Origin: CAIZGX01 sp044354975
GTDB taxonomy: Bacteria; Bacteroidota; Bacteroidia; Flavobacteriales_D; Sanyastnellaceae
DNA length: 28,003 bases
Assembly: GCA_044354975.1 (NCBI GenBank)
Contig: JBIKZA010000029.1
Span: 1 to 28,003, forward strand
Direction of reading: 5' to 3'
In this document: positions 13,762 to 21,257 of the stretch, one piece after another
How positions within the stretch are numbered: the stretch's first letter is position 1
Layout of the letters: every line of letters begins with the position of its first letter
Translations under genes and position numbers: made by a program
Notes under the pieces: generated by a model
The model's input: only the letters and a program-made list of their open reading frames with translations
Databases searched by the model: none
What the model was told of the DNA's origin: nothing

Positions 13762-14440
13762 CGAACAAGTTGATTTCATTCAAAAAGAAATTGAATCGCA
13801 TGGAATTAGTTTGCCTGATCTGCAAGCTAATTTGATAGATCACATGTGTACAATTATTGAAAATGAAATGTCGGAAAACGACGACTTCCACTCGTTCTTT
13901 TATTCAATCCTTCCACGTTTTTTTCATGACAACTTACATGAAATTGAAATGGAAACCATTCAATTAATTCACCAACAAAAATTCAAACACATGAAAAAAG
14001 CATTGAACTACGTGTTAGCCTTTTCCACTTTCTTACTTGTAACTGGATCACTCTTTAAAATACTCCATTTGGCCGGAGCAGCTATCCTAATTGTCAGCAG
14101 CTTGCCTCTTCTAATTATTGGAGGGGTTCTAACAGCGCTTATTGGAATGAAACATCAGACTATTTCGAAAACGCAAAAAACGCTGACTACACTTATTACA
14201 TTGATCGTCTTTTTGTTCGCATTCGGAGGAATTTTCAAAGTGCAACATTGGCCTTTCGCAAACATACTTATGATTTTATCTATAGGCTTGCTTTGTATTG
14301 TTTATGTCCCAATGTACTTTGTGCAACAGCGAAAAATATCTACAGACCCTTGGATTGTTGGACTCAATAGCTTTTTATTTCTACTGGCAGGAATTACTCT
14401 TTTTCTACTCTTCGATTTAAGAGCTCCATTATTCAAATAA
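13745..14440 (+). CDS. Membrane protein with two GldL-like motifs, PadR-coupled
   Basis: 231 residues. A soluble N-terminal part (1-80; LTDEQVDFIQKEIESHGISLPDLQANLIDHMC) precedes about six membrane segments (about 87-224). Two membrane repeats align: GSLFKILHLAGAAIL from residue 101 and GGIFKVQHWPFANIL from residue 161. This FKxxHWPxAxxL pattern is shared with GldL, the T9SS motor protein, and with many uncharacterised Bacteroidota membrane proteins; it is not evidence of gliding function. The start at 13745 overlaps the PadR gene by 17 bp, giving translational coupling. The N-terminal helical part may sense or bind the regulator, as PadR partner proteins are often membrane-stress factors; this is speculation. 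Confidence 0.7.
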   Translation: MVSLTDEQVDFIQKEIESHGISLPDLQANLIDHMCTIIENEMSENDDFHSFFYSILPRFFHDNLHEIEMETIQLIHQQKFKHMKKALNYVLAFSTFLLVTGSLFKILHLAGAAILIVSSLPLLIIGGVLTALIGMKHQTISKTQKTLTTLITLIVFLFAFGGIFKVQHWPFANILMILSIGLLCIVYVPMYFVQQRKISTDPWIVGLNSFLFLLAGITLFLLFDLRAPLFK

Positions 14441-14466
14441 AAAAAGGGGCTTCGGCCCCTTCTTTA
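14440..14466. terminator. Bidirectional terminator between convergent genes
   Basis: AGGGGC-TTCG-GCCCCT stem-loop with a T-rich run on the + side (TCTTTATTTT) and a perfect T7 on the minus side. It serves both the PadR operon and the ferredoxin gene. Confidence 0.9.
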
Positions 14467-14484
14467 TTTTCCTTCAACATGCAA

Positions 14485-14835
14485 TTACAAATGCATGAAT
14501 TCTTTTTTCTTCAACAAATATTCTTCTGTCTCTCTGAATTCAGGATCGTCTACGCAGCAGTCTACTGGACAAACCGCAGCGCACTGTGGCTCATCGTGGA
14601 ATCCAACGCACTCGGTACATTTGTCTGAAACGATGTAATAAACATCCATGCTCTTCGCTTCTTGTATTCCGTCTGCATCTACCTCACCACCGCCGTTCAA
14701 TGGCGACATGATTCCACGAAGTCCTGTTCCGTCGCTGTACTTCCACTCTGCTCCACCTTCGTAAATCGCGTGGTTTGGACACTCTGGTTCGCATGCACCG
14801 CAGTTGATGCATTCGTCTGTAATCATTATTGCCAT
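14485..14835 (-). CDS. 4Fe-4S dicluster ferredoxin
   Basis: 116 residues, a cytoplasmic low-potential electron carrier. Cluster I ligands are C9, C12, C15 and C19 (CINCGACEPECP), cluster II are C73, C76, C85 and C89 (CTECVGFHDEPQCAAVCP), followed by an extra Cys pair C93-C94. An insert of about 50 residues between the clusters (AEWKYSDGTGLRGIMSPLNGGG) is typical of the Bacteroidota version. It is divergent from the acyl-CoA reductase gene, with 58 bp between starts. In flavobacterial genomes these two genes recur side by side, often with serC and serA, so a joint function is plausible but unproven. Confidence 0.93.
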   Translation of the reverse strand: MAIMITDECINCGACEPECPNHAIYEGGAEWKYSDGTGLRGIMSPLNGGGEVDADGIQEAKSMDVYYIVSDKCTECVGFHDEPQCAAVCPVDCCVDDPEFRETEEYLLKKKEFMHL

Positions 14836-14874
14836 ATTCTGCTATTTATCTGAATTCAACCTTAATTTCGCATG

Positions 14875-14904
14875 CAAATTTAATACACCTACGATGAATT
14901 CAAC
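14875..14904 (-). promoter_or_regulatory. Promoter of the ferredoxin gene
   Basis: On the minus strand GTTG, an 18-nt spacer and TAAATTTG (14882-14875, exact TAnnTTTG) predict a leader of about 35 nt. A reverse-facing near match TAATTTCG (14863-14870) could serve the acyl-CoA reductase gene. Confidence 0.5.
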
Positions 14905-15949
14905 CTTAGAACAGCGAATTCAAACATTTGTTCAGCTGGGACAGGCTCTACAGCACTTTTCAACCAAGCAAGAATGGCCTGGTTATACTTGCGGATTAAC
15001 TGAAGAGGAGTTCAACGGAGTGAATGACGTGATTGAATCGGCATTTACATTTAACGGTTGGTTTACCGCTGCTAATGTTCGTCAAGCCCTTTCGGCCTGG
15101 GCGAATGAGCTGACTGCCGACAAATTAATGACATGGACAAAGGACCATTCCTATGCCACTTCGCCTAAAACCATTGCAGTTATCTGCGCAGGAAATATTC
15201 CTGGCGTTGCTTTTCACGATATTCTATCTGTTCTTATTTCAGGACATAAGCTTCTGATAAAATTGAGCTCAGACGACCCTATAATTATTCCTGCGCTACT
15301 TAAAATTGCTGGAAAGTTTGAAAATGATTTCGAATTGAATTATTCTTTTTCAAAAGGAAAATTAGAAAACTTCGATGCTGTTATTGCCACAGGGAGCAAT
15401 TCCACTGCTGTTCATTTCCATAATTATTTCGGAAAATATCCGCATATCATTCGTCAAAACAGAAACAGCGTTGCCATTCTCGATGGAAACGAAACAGACG
15501 AACAATTGGAAAAACTCGGAAACGATCTTTTCGATTATTTCGGACTCGGATGTCGCAATGTCACTAAGTTATATCTTCCAACCGACTTCGATTTGAATCG
15601 AATCTTCAACGGAATTTTCAGCTTTCAGTCGATAGCCACGCACAACAAATACGCAAACAACTACGATTACAACAAGGCTGTTTGGTTGTTGAATAACGAA
15701 GACCTTTTGGAAAACGGCTTTGTTATTTTCAAGGAAGACAAAAACATTGCATCGCCTGTGGCCTCTGTGTTTTACGAGCGTTACGAAAACAAAGAAGCAT
15801 TGCTTCAACACCTTAAGAATCACGAAAACCAAATTCAGTGTATTGTTGGGAATGACTTTATTCCTTTTGGGAATAGTCAATGCCCTACGTTATCTGATTA
15901 CGCAGACAACGTGAATACCCTTGAGTTTTTAATGTCGTTGAACGCGTAA
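14894..15949 (+). CDS. LuxC-like acyl-CoA reductase
   Basis: 351 residues of the LuxC/acyl-CoA reductase family (aldehyde dehydrogenase fold), which reduces acyl-CoA or acyl-enzyme to aldehyde with NADPH. Cofactor-side marks are AVICAGNIPGVAFHDILSVLISGH and IKLSSDDPIIIPAL; DAVIATGSNSTA follows; the likely nucleophile is C220 in FGLGCRNVTKLYLP, with SFQSIATHNKYANNYDYNKA after it. The start at 14894 removes an unlikely 30-residue extension that would overlap the divergent ferredoxin gene. It is not linked to lux genes. The substrate is unknown; proximity to the ferredoxin is conserved in the phylum. Confidence 0.85.
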   Translation: MNSTLEQRIQTFVQLGQALQHFSTKQEWPGYTCGLTEEEFNGVNDVIESAFTFNGWFTAANVRQALSAWANELTADKLMTWTKDHSYATSPKTIAVICAGNIPGVAFHDILSVLISGHKLLIKLSSDDPIIIPALLKIAGKFENDFELNYSFSKGKLENFDAVIATGSNSTAVHFHNYFGKYPHIIRQNRNSVAILDGNETDEQLEKLGNDLFDYFGLGCRNVTKLYLPTDFDLNRIFNGIFSFQSIATHNKYANNYDYNKAVWLLNNEDLLENGFVIFKEDKNIASPVASVFYERYENKEALLQHLKNHENQIQCIVGNDFIPFGNSQCPTLSDYADNVNTLEFLMSLNA

Positions 15950-15989
15950 GAATTACCTAGAATTGAATTTATAGTCCTCAAACAAGACT

Positions 15990-15997
15990 TATATTTG
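15990..15997 (+). promoter_or_regulatory. -7 box of the lipoprotein gene
   Basis: TATATTTG, exact TAnnTTTG, is followed by four bases (AACC) and the ATG at 16002. The mRNA is predicted to be leaderless or nearly so. A possible ATTG lies upstream at 24 bp spacing, longer than normal. Confidence 0.5.
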
Positions 15998-16001
15998 AAC
16001 C

Positions 16002-17138
16002 ATGAATAAGATTATTTCATTGTCGGCAATTGCGGCAATTTCGTTAGCCGTTTTTTCTTCTTGCGAAACAGATGTTGACCTTACCGCTCCATACGCGAGT
16101 ACTACGATTGTTTTCGGATTGTTAGATCCACAGGCCGATACTCAATTCGTGAAAGTGAATAAGACCTTTCTTGGTGATGGAAATTTGAACGAGTACGCCA
16201 TGATTCGCGACAGCTCTGAATACAAGTGGGAAGAATTTACTTCTTTACGCATTGACGAGTATGTTACTGGGAATCCTAATCCGATTGCAACACATAATCT
16301 TTCACCAATTATCATTAATAACAAAGACGTGAACGGCATGTTTTACGGACCAGCGCAAACGGTTTATTATTTTGCAACTCCAACTGGACTTAATCCAAAT
16401 GCCACCTATAAGCTCGTTGCCGATTTCGTTTCTCGTCCAGATGTATTCGCTTGGACAAACGTTATTCCTTCAGCCAATGTCTTTTTCCAAAGCCCACAAA
16501 CCAACTTAGGACTATCATTCGCCTCGATAAACACCGTAACGGGAGCAATCGACTATCGCGATAATGTTTCCATTCGTTGGACACCGATTGACAACGCAGA
16601 GATTTACGATTTAGCCCTTCGTTTTTATTATACAGAAAATGTGTATTCAGACAATGCGCTTACGCTATTGGTTTCCTCCACCGATAAGTTCATTGACTGG
16701 AAAATTGGAACATTCAACGCTGATGACATTGATTTGAATTCAGGTTACTACAACCTCACATTCAATGCTGAACCGTTCTTCTCTTTTATCGGCACGAACC
16801 TTATTACAGATACCCATATTCGTCGCGAAGTGGGGACATACGACGGAAATAAAACCCGTGCATTTGAATTGCGTATGGGATTGGCGAACGATGAACTAAA
16901 GACTTACATTAACGTTAACAATCCTGTTACCGGTATAATTCAAGAGCGTCCGAGCTACACAAATGTTGTTGGAGGGTTAGGCTTATTCGCCTCACGCGCT
17001 AGTGCGTATGTTCTGAACATTCCGTTGGAAGCTGGTAACGGAACCAGTAACATTAATGCACTAATGAACGGCATCTACACATCTGATTTAAACTTCTGCG
17101 ATCCGAATCCGAGTAATACGGAATTTACTTGCAATTAA
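16002..17138 (+). CDS. Lipoprotein of unknown function
   Basis: 378 residues. The signal peptide ends in a lipobox (LAVFSSC, Cys at about 26) and the mature start C-E-T-D-V-D is acidic, as in the Bacteroidota lipoprotein export signal for the cell surface. The body looks beta-rich, with TTIVFGLLDPQADTQFVKVNKTFLGDG near the start, a pattern I have seen in Bacteroidota lipoproteins but cannot tie to a characterised family. It resembles DUF4249-type proteins only loosely. No catalytic motif is visible. Three Cys-poor domains cannot be separated with confidence. It is flanked by its own promoter and a shared terminator, so it is a single-gene unit. Confidence 0.75.
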   Translation: MNKIISLSAIAAISLAVFSSCETDVDLTAPYASTTIVFGLLDPQADTQFVKVNKTFLGDGNLNEYAMIRDSSEYKWEEFTSLRIDEYVTGNPNPIATHNLSPIIINNKDVNGMFYGPAQTVYYFATPTGLNPNATYKLVADFVSRPDVFAWTNVIPSANVFFQSPQTNLGLSFASINTVTGAIDYRDNVSIRWTPIDNAEIYDLALRFYYTENVYSDNALTLLVSSTDKFIDWKIGTFNADDIDLNSGYYNLTFNAEPFFSFIGTNLITDTHIRREVGTYDGNKTRAFELRMGLANDELKTYINVNNPVTGIIQERPSYTNVVGGLGLFASRASAYVLNIPLEAGNGTSNINALMNGIYTSDLNFCDPNPSNTEFTCN

Positions 17139-17154
17139 GAATTTTCGAGCAATC

Positions 17155-17181
17155 AAAAAAGGGAGCATCTGCTCCCTTTTT
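17155..17181. terminator. Bidirectional terminator between convergent genes
   Basis: GGGAGC-ATCT-GCTCCC hairpin flanked by A6 and T5, placed between the lipoprotein gene (+) and the T9SS protein gene (-). It should end both transcripts. Confidence 0.9.
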
Positions 17182-17199
17182 CATTTCAATAAACTTCTA

Positions 17200-18249
17200 T
17201 TATTTCTTTAAGAAATAGGTATCACTTGTTGCTGTCTTCAAAAAGTACAAACCGTTTGCAAGTCCGCTTACTTCAATTTGAGCATTGTCTGACAAGCTTC
17301 CCTCCATCACACGTTTTCCTTCCATATTAAATACAGCAAACGGAACGTTGATAGCATTCTCCCATAAAACAGTCAGATGATCCGTGGTTGGATTCGGATA
17401 CACCACAAATTGAGGCGCTGTAGTTTCGATAACACTTATTGGCTGAGCTGATACCAGCACACCTGAATTTGTTCCTGACGTGTAATTCACTTGAACCAAA
17501 GGAACCATAAACTCCTGCACTAAAAATTTGTACTCAATCGTTTCTGGACGATCGAACTGAAATCCGAATCCAAGTAGATCTACGTAAATAGAATCCGCAG
17601 CATTAATGGTCGTCTTAATGCGAATGGCATTATAAGAAGTTCCGAAATAATTCACTGTACCCCAACCATCGACTTCGTTCACACGCGTCTGATTTGTTTT
17701 TCTGTATCCCAATGTAGGTATTTGAATCACCTGCTCTGAAACGCTTGTATGCAAATCGCCGAAAGCCACCGGGTAATCGTAAACCACATCAACAGGACTT
17801 GCTTGCTGCGGAATTGGAATACCGCTTACTGTAGCTCCTACTCCAACAATCGCATAACGACTGTTGCTGTTTTGGTAATACGAATAAATATCTTCCAGCG
17901 TAACAGGAAGCCCTTGTGTGCTTCCACCTATTGACGCTAGTCCTACTGCAAAATCTGAATTGTGTTCAGAATCGAATGGACTATTGAAAAAGATTTGGTA
18001 TGCGAAAGGTGTAGTAGAAATATCTACACACTCCTGAAGCTGAATATTTCCACTGAGCGTAAGATTCGTTTCATCGAAATTCCAAACGTGATTTGGACCT
18101 GTATCCCCTTCATCGAATGTTCCGATGTAAGTTGCATTCTCTTGAGCGAGAACATCGCCACCCAGTGGCAGATTATTCATGGTTATGGTAATTTGTGCGC
18201 TTAAACATACAGGCGCAACGATCAAAACGCTGAGTAACAGTTTTTTCAT
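17200..18249 (-). CDS. T9SS type A sorting domain-containing protein
   Basis: 349 residues: signal peptide (1-18, MKKLLLSVLIVAPVCLSA), an extracellular beta-rich region of unknown role (about 20-265), and a C-terminal type IX secretion signal (about 275-349) with VYPNPTTDHLTVLW, FNMEGKRVMEGSLSD, and GLANGLYFLKTATSDTYFLKK. Such proteins are exported by Sec, then across the outer membrane by T9SS, where the C-terminal domain is usually cleaved and the cargo anchored or released. No enzymatic motif is visible in the passenger part. It is a single-gene unit; a weak -7 box TACCTTCG (18275-18268) precedes it. Confidence 0.88.
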   Translation of the reverse strand: MKKLLLSVLIVAPVCLSAQITITMNNLPLGGDVLAQENATYIGTFDEGDTGPNHVWNFDETNLTLSGNIQLQECVDISTTPFAYQIFFNSPFDSEHNSDFAVGLASIGGSTQGLPVTLEDIYSYYQNSNSRYAIVGVGATVSGIPIPQQASPVDVVYDYPVAFGDLHTSVSEQVIQIPTLGYRKTNQTRVNEVDGWGTVNYFGTSYNAIRIKTTINAADSIYVDLLGFGFQFDRPETIEYKFLVQEFMVPLVQVNYTSGTNSGVLVSAQPISVIETTAPQFVVYPNPTTDHLTVLWENAINVPFAVFNMEGKRVMEGSLSDNAQIEVSGLANGLYFLKTATSDTYFLKK

Positions 18250-18387
18250 TTCATTAAGGTTGTGTAACGAAGGTATAAAATTTAGTTAATATGTTGTGAG
18301 CAAAAATTTCGACATGCTTGTCACACACCCGAGTTAGCAGAGTACATTCGTTGAGAAGCTTAAACAAAACTTTTGGAGATTTAAAAC

Positions 18388-18663
18388 ATGGATAAATACG
18401 ATTTCGTAATCTTAGATATCATTCAGACTTTCCGTAAAAACAACAAAAGTCAATACATTAAACTCAATCAATTAGAGGCTAATTTCTGGACGCGTATTCA
18501 GCGCGATGCTGCGCACCAAACGCATAGCACGCAACTTGGGGAGCGCGTAACGAAGTTGTACCTTGAAGGGTTTATCGTAAATAAAGGCGGTCTTGGCTAC
18601 AACGTAACGAAAAAAGGAAAAGAACAAATTGTTGTTCTTTCCAATCTTGAAGAGATTTCTTAA
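18388..18663 (+). CDS. Small winged-helix-like protein of unknown function
   Basis: 91 residues, no signal peptide or membrane segment. The C-terminal half (LGERVTKLYLEGFIVNKGGLGYNVTKKGKEQI) reads like the last helix and wing of a winged-helix domain, ending in the tKKGkeQi pattern common to PadR/MarR-like proteins. The N-terminal half (DFVILDIIQTFRKNNKSQYIKLNQLEANF) would supply the first helices. I do not recognise a named family. It is convergent with the PIN-PhoH gene and the two stop codons overlap in a single TTAA (18660-18663), with no terminator between them. A near-match -7 box (AACTTTTG) lies 11 nt before the ATG. Confidence 0.7.
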   Translation: MDKYDFVILDIIQTFRKNNKSQYIKLNQLEANFWTRIQRDAAHQTHSTQLGERVTKLYLEGFIVNKGGLGYNVTKKGKEQIVVLSNLEEIS

Positions 18664-19997
18664 AGCATCTCGTTCGCTAAGTTCGCTAGCTCACTTCTTT
18701 CGCCTTTTTCAAGTGTAATGTGACAATACAAATCTTGTCCTTTTAATCTATCCATTACATAAGACAAACCATTCGATTGCTCATCGAGATATGGAGTGTC
18801 GATCTGACGAACATCCCCAGTCAAAATCACTTTTGTGTTTTCTCCAGCGCGAGTAATAATTGTCTTGACTTCATGTGGAGTCAGGTTCTGTGCCTCATCA
18901 ATAATAAATACACAGTTGGAAAGACTTCTTCCGCGAATAAACGCTAACGGCGTAATTATTATTCTTCCATCTGCTTGCATTTCATCGATTACTTTGCGCT
19001 TTTTTTCATTTTCAGAATATTGTTTCTTAATGAAATTCAAATTATCGAAAAGTGGTTGCATATATGGTGAAACTTTTTCCTCGGCATCTCCTGGAAGGAA
19101 ACCAATGTCCCTGTTCGAAAGTGGAATAATTGGGCGAGCTAAAATCAATTGATCGAATCCATTTCTCATTTCAAGTGATCCAGCTAACGCAAGCAATGTC
19201 TTTCCCGTCCCCGCAACTCCTGAAATCGTAATGAGCTTTATTTCTGGATTCATGATGGCATGAAGCGCGAAAGCTTGTTCAGCATTTTTGGGTTTAATGC
19301 CCATGGCATAAACTTTATCTATGCGCTCAACTTTCTTTTCTATTCCACCGTGGAAAGCAAGAGCACTCGAGGTTCCAGACTTCAATACATAAAAATGATT
19401 GTTGTGTTTTTCTTTACCTAAAATTTTCGCATCTTTCAATTCACCCGTCGTATAAAGCTTACGAATAGCCTCAGCAGAAACATTTTCCAAGACGCTATAA
19501 CCGCGATAAGCCGTAACACTTTCTTTAACCTTTCCTGTTTTGTAGTCTTCAGCAACTATGTCTAAAGCCTTTCCCTTGATACGAAGGTTAATATCCTTCG
19601 TAACCAACACAACCTTACTGCTCTTTTCTTGCTTCTGAAGCACTATAGCCGCATTCAAGATTTTATGATCGTTTTTCTTTGATTGAAAAATCGCCTCAGC
19701 ATCGTCGTTCGCTGAAAGGTCTATGTCTAAGATAATCTTGAACTTCCCACCGTGCCCATTTCCTAGTGGAATCCAAGCGTTCAGGGTATGAGCCGAGGAC
19801 AACCTATCTATAATTCTAATCGTCTCGCGTGCTTCGAAATTTTTATTTTCGTTACCAACCTTAAACTTGTCCAACTCTTCTAAAACAGTTATCGGAACAG
19901 CTACGTAATTGTCTTCGAAACTGTTAATACTGTTGTGGTCGTGCAGAAGGACAGAAGTGTCAAGCACGTAAATTTTTCTTTGTTTGCGAGGAGCCAT
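18660..19997 (-). CDS. PIN-PhoH family RNA-processing ATPase (PhoH2-like)
   Basis: 445 residues with two domains. The N-terminal PIN RNase domain (about 8-155) has YVLDTSVLLHD with acidic D13, an EE/D pair in VLEELDKF, and LVTKDINLRIKG. The C-terminal PhoH ATPase (about 240-445) has Walker A G260-VAGTGKTLL and Walker B VFIIDEAQNL (363-372), followed by ILTGDVRQID. Mycobacterial PhoH2 is a PIN-helicase that unwinds and cuts RNA; the same activity is inferred here. Many bacteria carry it without a partner antitoxin, and no antitoxin gene is next to it. It is a single-gene unit with a possible -7 box (TATATTCG, 20021-20014). Confidence 0.92.
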   Translation of the reverse strand: MAPRKQRKIYVLDTSVLLHDHNSINSFEDNYVAVPITVLEELDKFKVGNENKNFEARETIRIIDRLSSAHTLNAWIPLGNGHGGKFKIILDIDLSANDDAEAIFQSKKNDHKILNAAIVLQKQEKSSKVVLVTKDINLRIKGKALDIVAEDYKTGKVKESVTAYRGYSVLENVSAEAIRKLYTTGELKDAKILGKEKHNNHFYVLKSGTSSALAFHGGIEKKVERIDKVYAMGIKPKNAEQAFALHAIMNPEIKLITISGVAGTGKTLLALAGSLEMRNGFDQLILARPIIPLSNRDIGFLPGDAEEKVSPYMQPLFDNLNFIKKQYSENEKKRKVIDEMQADGRIIITPLAFIRGRSLSNCVFIIDEAQNLTPHEVKTIITRAGENTKVILTGDVRQIDTPYLDEQSNGLSYVMDRLKGQDLYCHITLEKGERSELANLANEML

Positions 19998-20013
19998 GTT
20001 CGTTTGGTTTTAA

Positions 20014-20021
20014 CGAATATA
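20014..20021 (-). promoter_or_regulatory. Possible -7 box of the PIN-PhoH gene
   Basis: TATATTCG on the minus strand matches TAnnTTTG at 7 of 8 positions, 16 nt before the ATG. The -33 side is weak. Confidence 0.35.
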
Positions 20022-20072
20022 TCCTCTTCAATCGTTCAACCTAAATAAACAGACCGCGAGTTATTAACCGAT

Positions 20073-21254
20073 TTAAATGAACCGATTTTTGAAAACCTTA
20101 ACACTGCGGTAAAAGAAAGACAACACCAACAACAGCATGAGACAAAGACCTATTCCTCCTTCGTCGAGTTGTTTCGAAAGCCCCTTTCCAACAATATCTG
20201 GACTATTAAACAAAAATGGAATCGAAGCAAGGACAAGGGCGGCATAGCCAATTATTTTTCCATTTTTATTCCATGTTGAAATGGTCATGAGTATCATTAG
20301 GAAGAACGGCATGGCCCACAAGAAATGCTCCGTATCGGTGTGCGTTAAAACTGGAATTAACGCAAGAAGAAGGAGCGCTTCGTTAGATTGAAATCCCTTC
20401 CCGACATTCTTCCAAATAAATTTCAAGTACGTCAATCCTGAAATAGCCAATCCAATGAGCACAGCTGCCGTCGGCACTACTGCCATTTGCACGGATGATA
20501 ATATCTTTTGAATGAAAAAGTAAATGGTATTCGAACTTTGATCCAATTGCACGTTGTGCGCCTGAACAGCTTTCAACCATTGCGAATGAAGAACGATAAA
20601 TCTATTCGGAACACAAACGAATAATACAATGGCTGCTCCCATTAATCCAAGCAACGTATAGAGCAATACTTTCCATTCTTTTTTCAAAATGAAATAAGGA
20701 AGAAGAATTAAAAAATGGATTTTAAAGCACAGAACAACGGCATAGATTATTCCAGCCTTCGCGTATTGTTTGTTATCTATGGAACGAACAGACCAAAGCG
20801 TTAACAGAAGAAGAAGCGCATTGACATTTCCTAAAAACAATTCGCGTTCAAGTTGATCTCCGAAAAACAAAACCGTAACAATCAAAAAGAACCACACGTC
20901 CTTTCCCCATTCGAGGGTCTTGAAAAAAGTTTGTTTGAATTCATTCAACAATAGAAGAATAATGCCCGTGTTAATCAGATAAAACAAGACAGCAGCCACG
21001 TCATACTTCAACATCGCAAAAGGAAGAAAGGGAACTAAAATTTCCGGAGAGTACTTGTAGAATCCGCTCGACAATCCGAAAGCCTTGCCATACACCTGTT
21101 CTCCGTTCATGAGTGCATCGGCAGCACCGTAGTACACGTTGAAATCGCTTAATTGAAAACGATGGTTGATAAAGAGCAGCACGAGGTATAAAACAGGAAG
21201 GAGCGCGAACCATCGCGCTCCCTTCCAAAAATATTTAAATTCTTCTTTCAGCAT
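20073..21254 (-). CDS. GT87-family (DUF2029) membrane glycosyltransferase
   Basis: 393 residues with about ten hydrophobic segments. The N-terminal loop holds the pattern SDFNVYYGAADALMNGEQVYG with the acidic residue after TM1 that GT-C enzymes use for catalysis, followed by GFYKYSPEILVPFLPF. A second mark is FLGNVNALLLLLTLW, typical of DUF2029/GT87 proteins. Characterised members (PimE) transfer mannose from polyprenyl-phosphate on the periplasmic side; substrate and acceptor here are unknown. It begins 3 bp after the stop of the T9SS anchor-L gene, so it belongs to the same transcript. This pairing of a surface cargo and a glycosyltransferase may be functional or accidental. Confidence 0.82.
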   Translation of the reverse strand: MLKEEFKYFWKGARWFALLPVLYLVLLFINHRFQLSDFNVYYGAADALMNGEQVYGKAFGLSSGFYKYSPEILVPFLPFAMLKYDVAAVLFYLINTGIILLLLNEFKQTFFKTLEWGKDVWFFLIVTVLFFGDQLERELFLGNVNALLLLLTLWSVRSIDNKQYAKAGIIYAVVLCFKIHFLILLPYFILKKEWKVLLYTLLGLMGAAIVLFVCVPNRFIVLHSQWLKAVQAHNVQLDQSSNTIYFFIQKILSSVQMAVVPTAAVLIGLAISGLTYLKFIWKNVGKGFQSNEALLLLALIPVLTHTDTEHFLWAMPFFLMILMTISTWNKNGKIIGYAALVLASIPFLFNSPDIVGKGLSKQLDEGGIGLCLMLLLVLSFFYRSVKVFKNRFI

Positions 21255-21257
21255 TTC

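Noticed and set aside
13462..13779. 105-residue minus-strand frame opposite the PadR gene
   Set aside because: Fully antisense to a recognisable PadR domain; no family resemblance.
14804..14893. 30-residue N-terminal extension of the acyl-CoA reductase
   Set aside because: Would overlap the divergent ferredoxin start and promoter region; composition is unlike the rest and the ATG at 14894 fits the family.
18660..19997. PIN domain as half of a toxin-antitoxin pair
   Set aside because: It is fused to a PhoH ATPase and has no adjacent antitoxin-like gene on the same strand.
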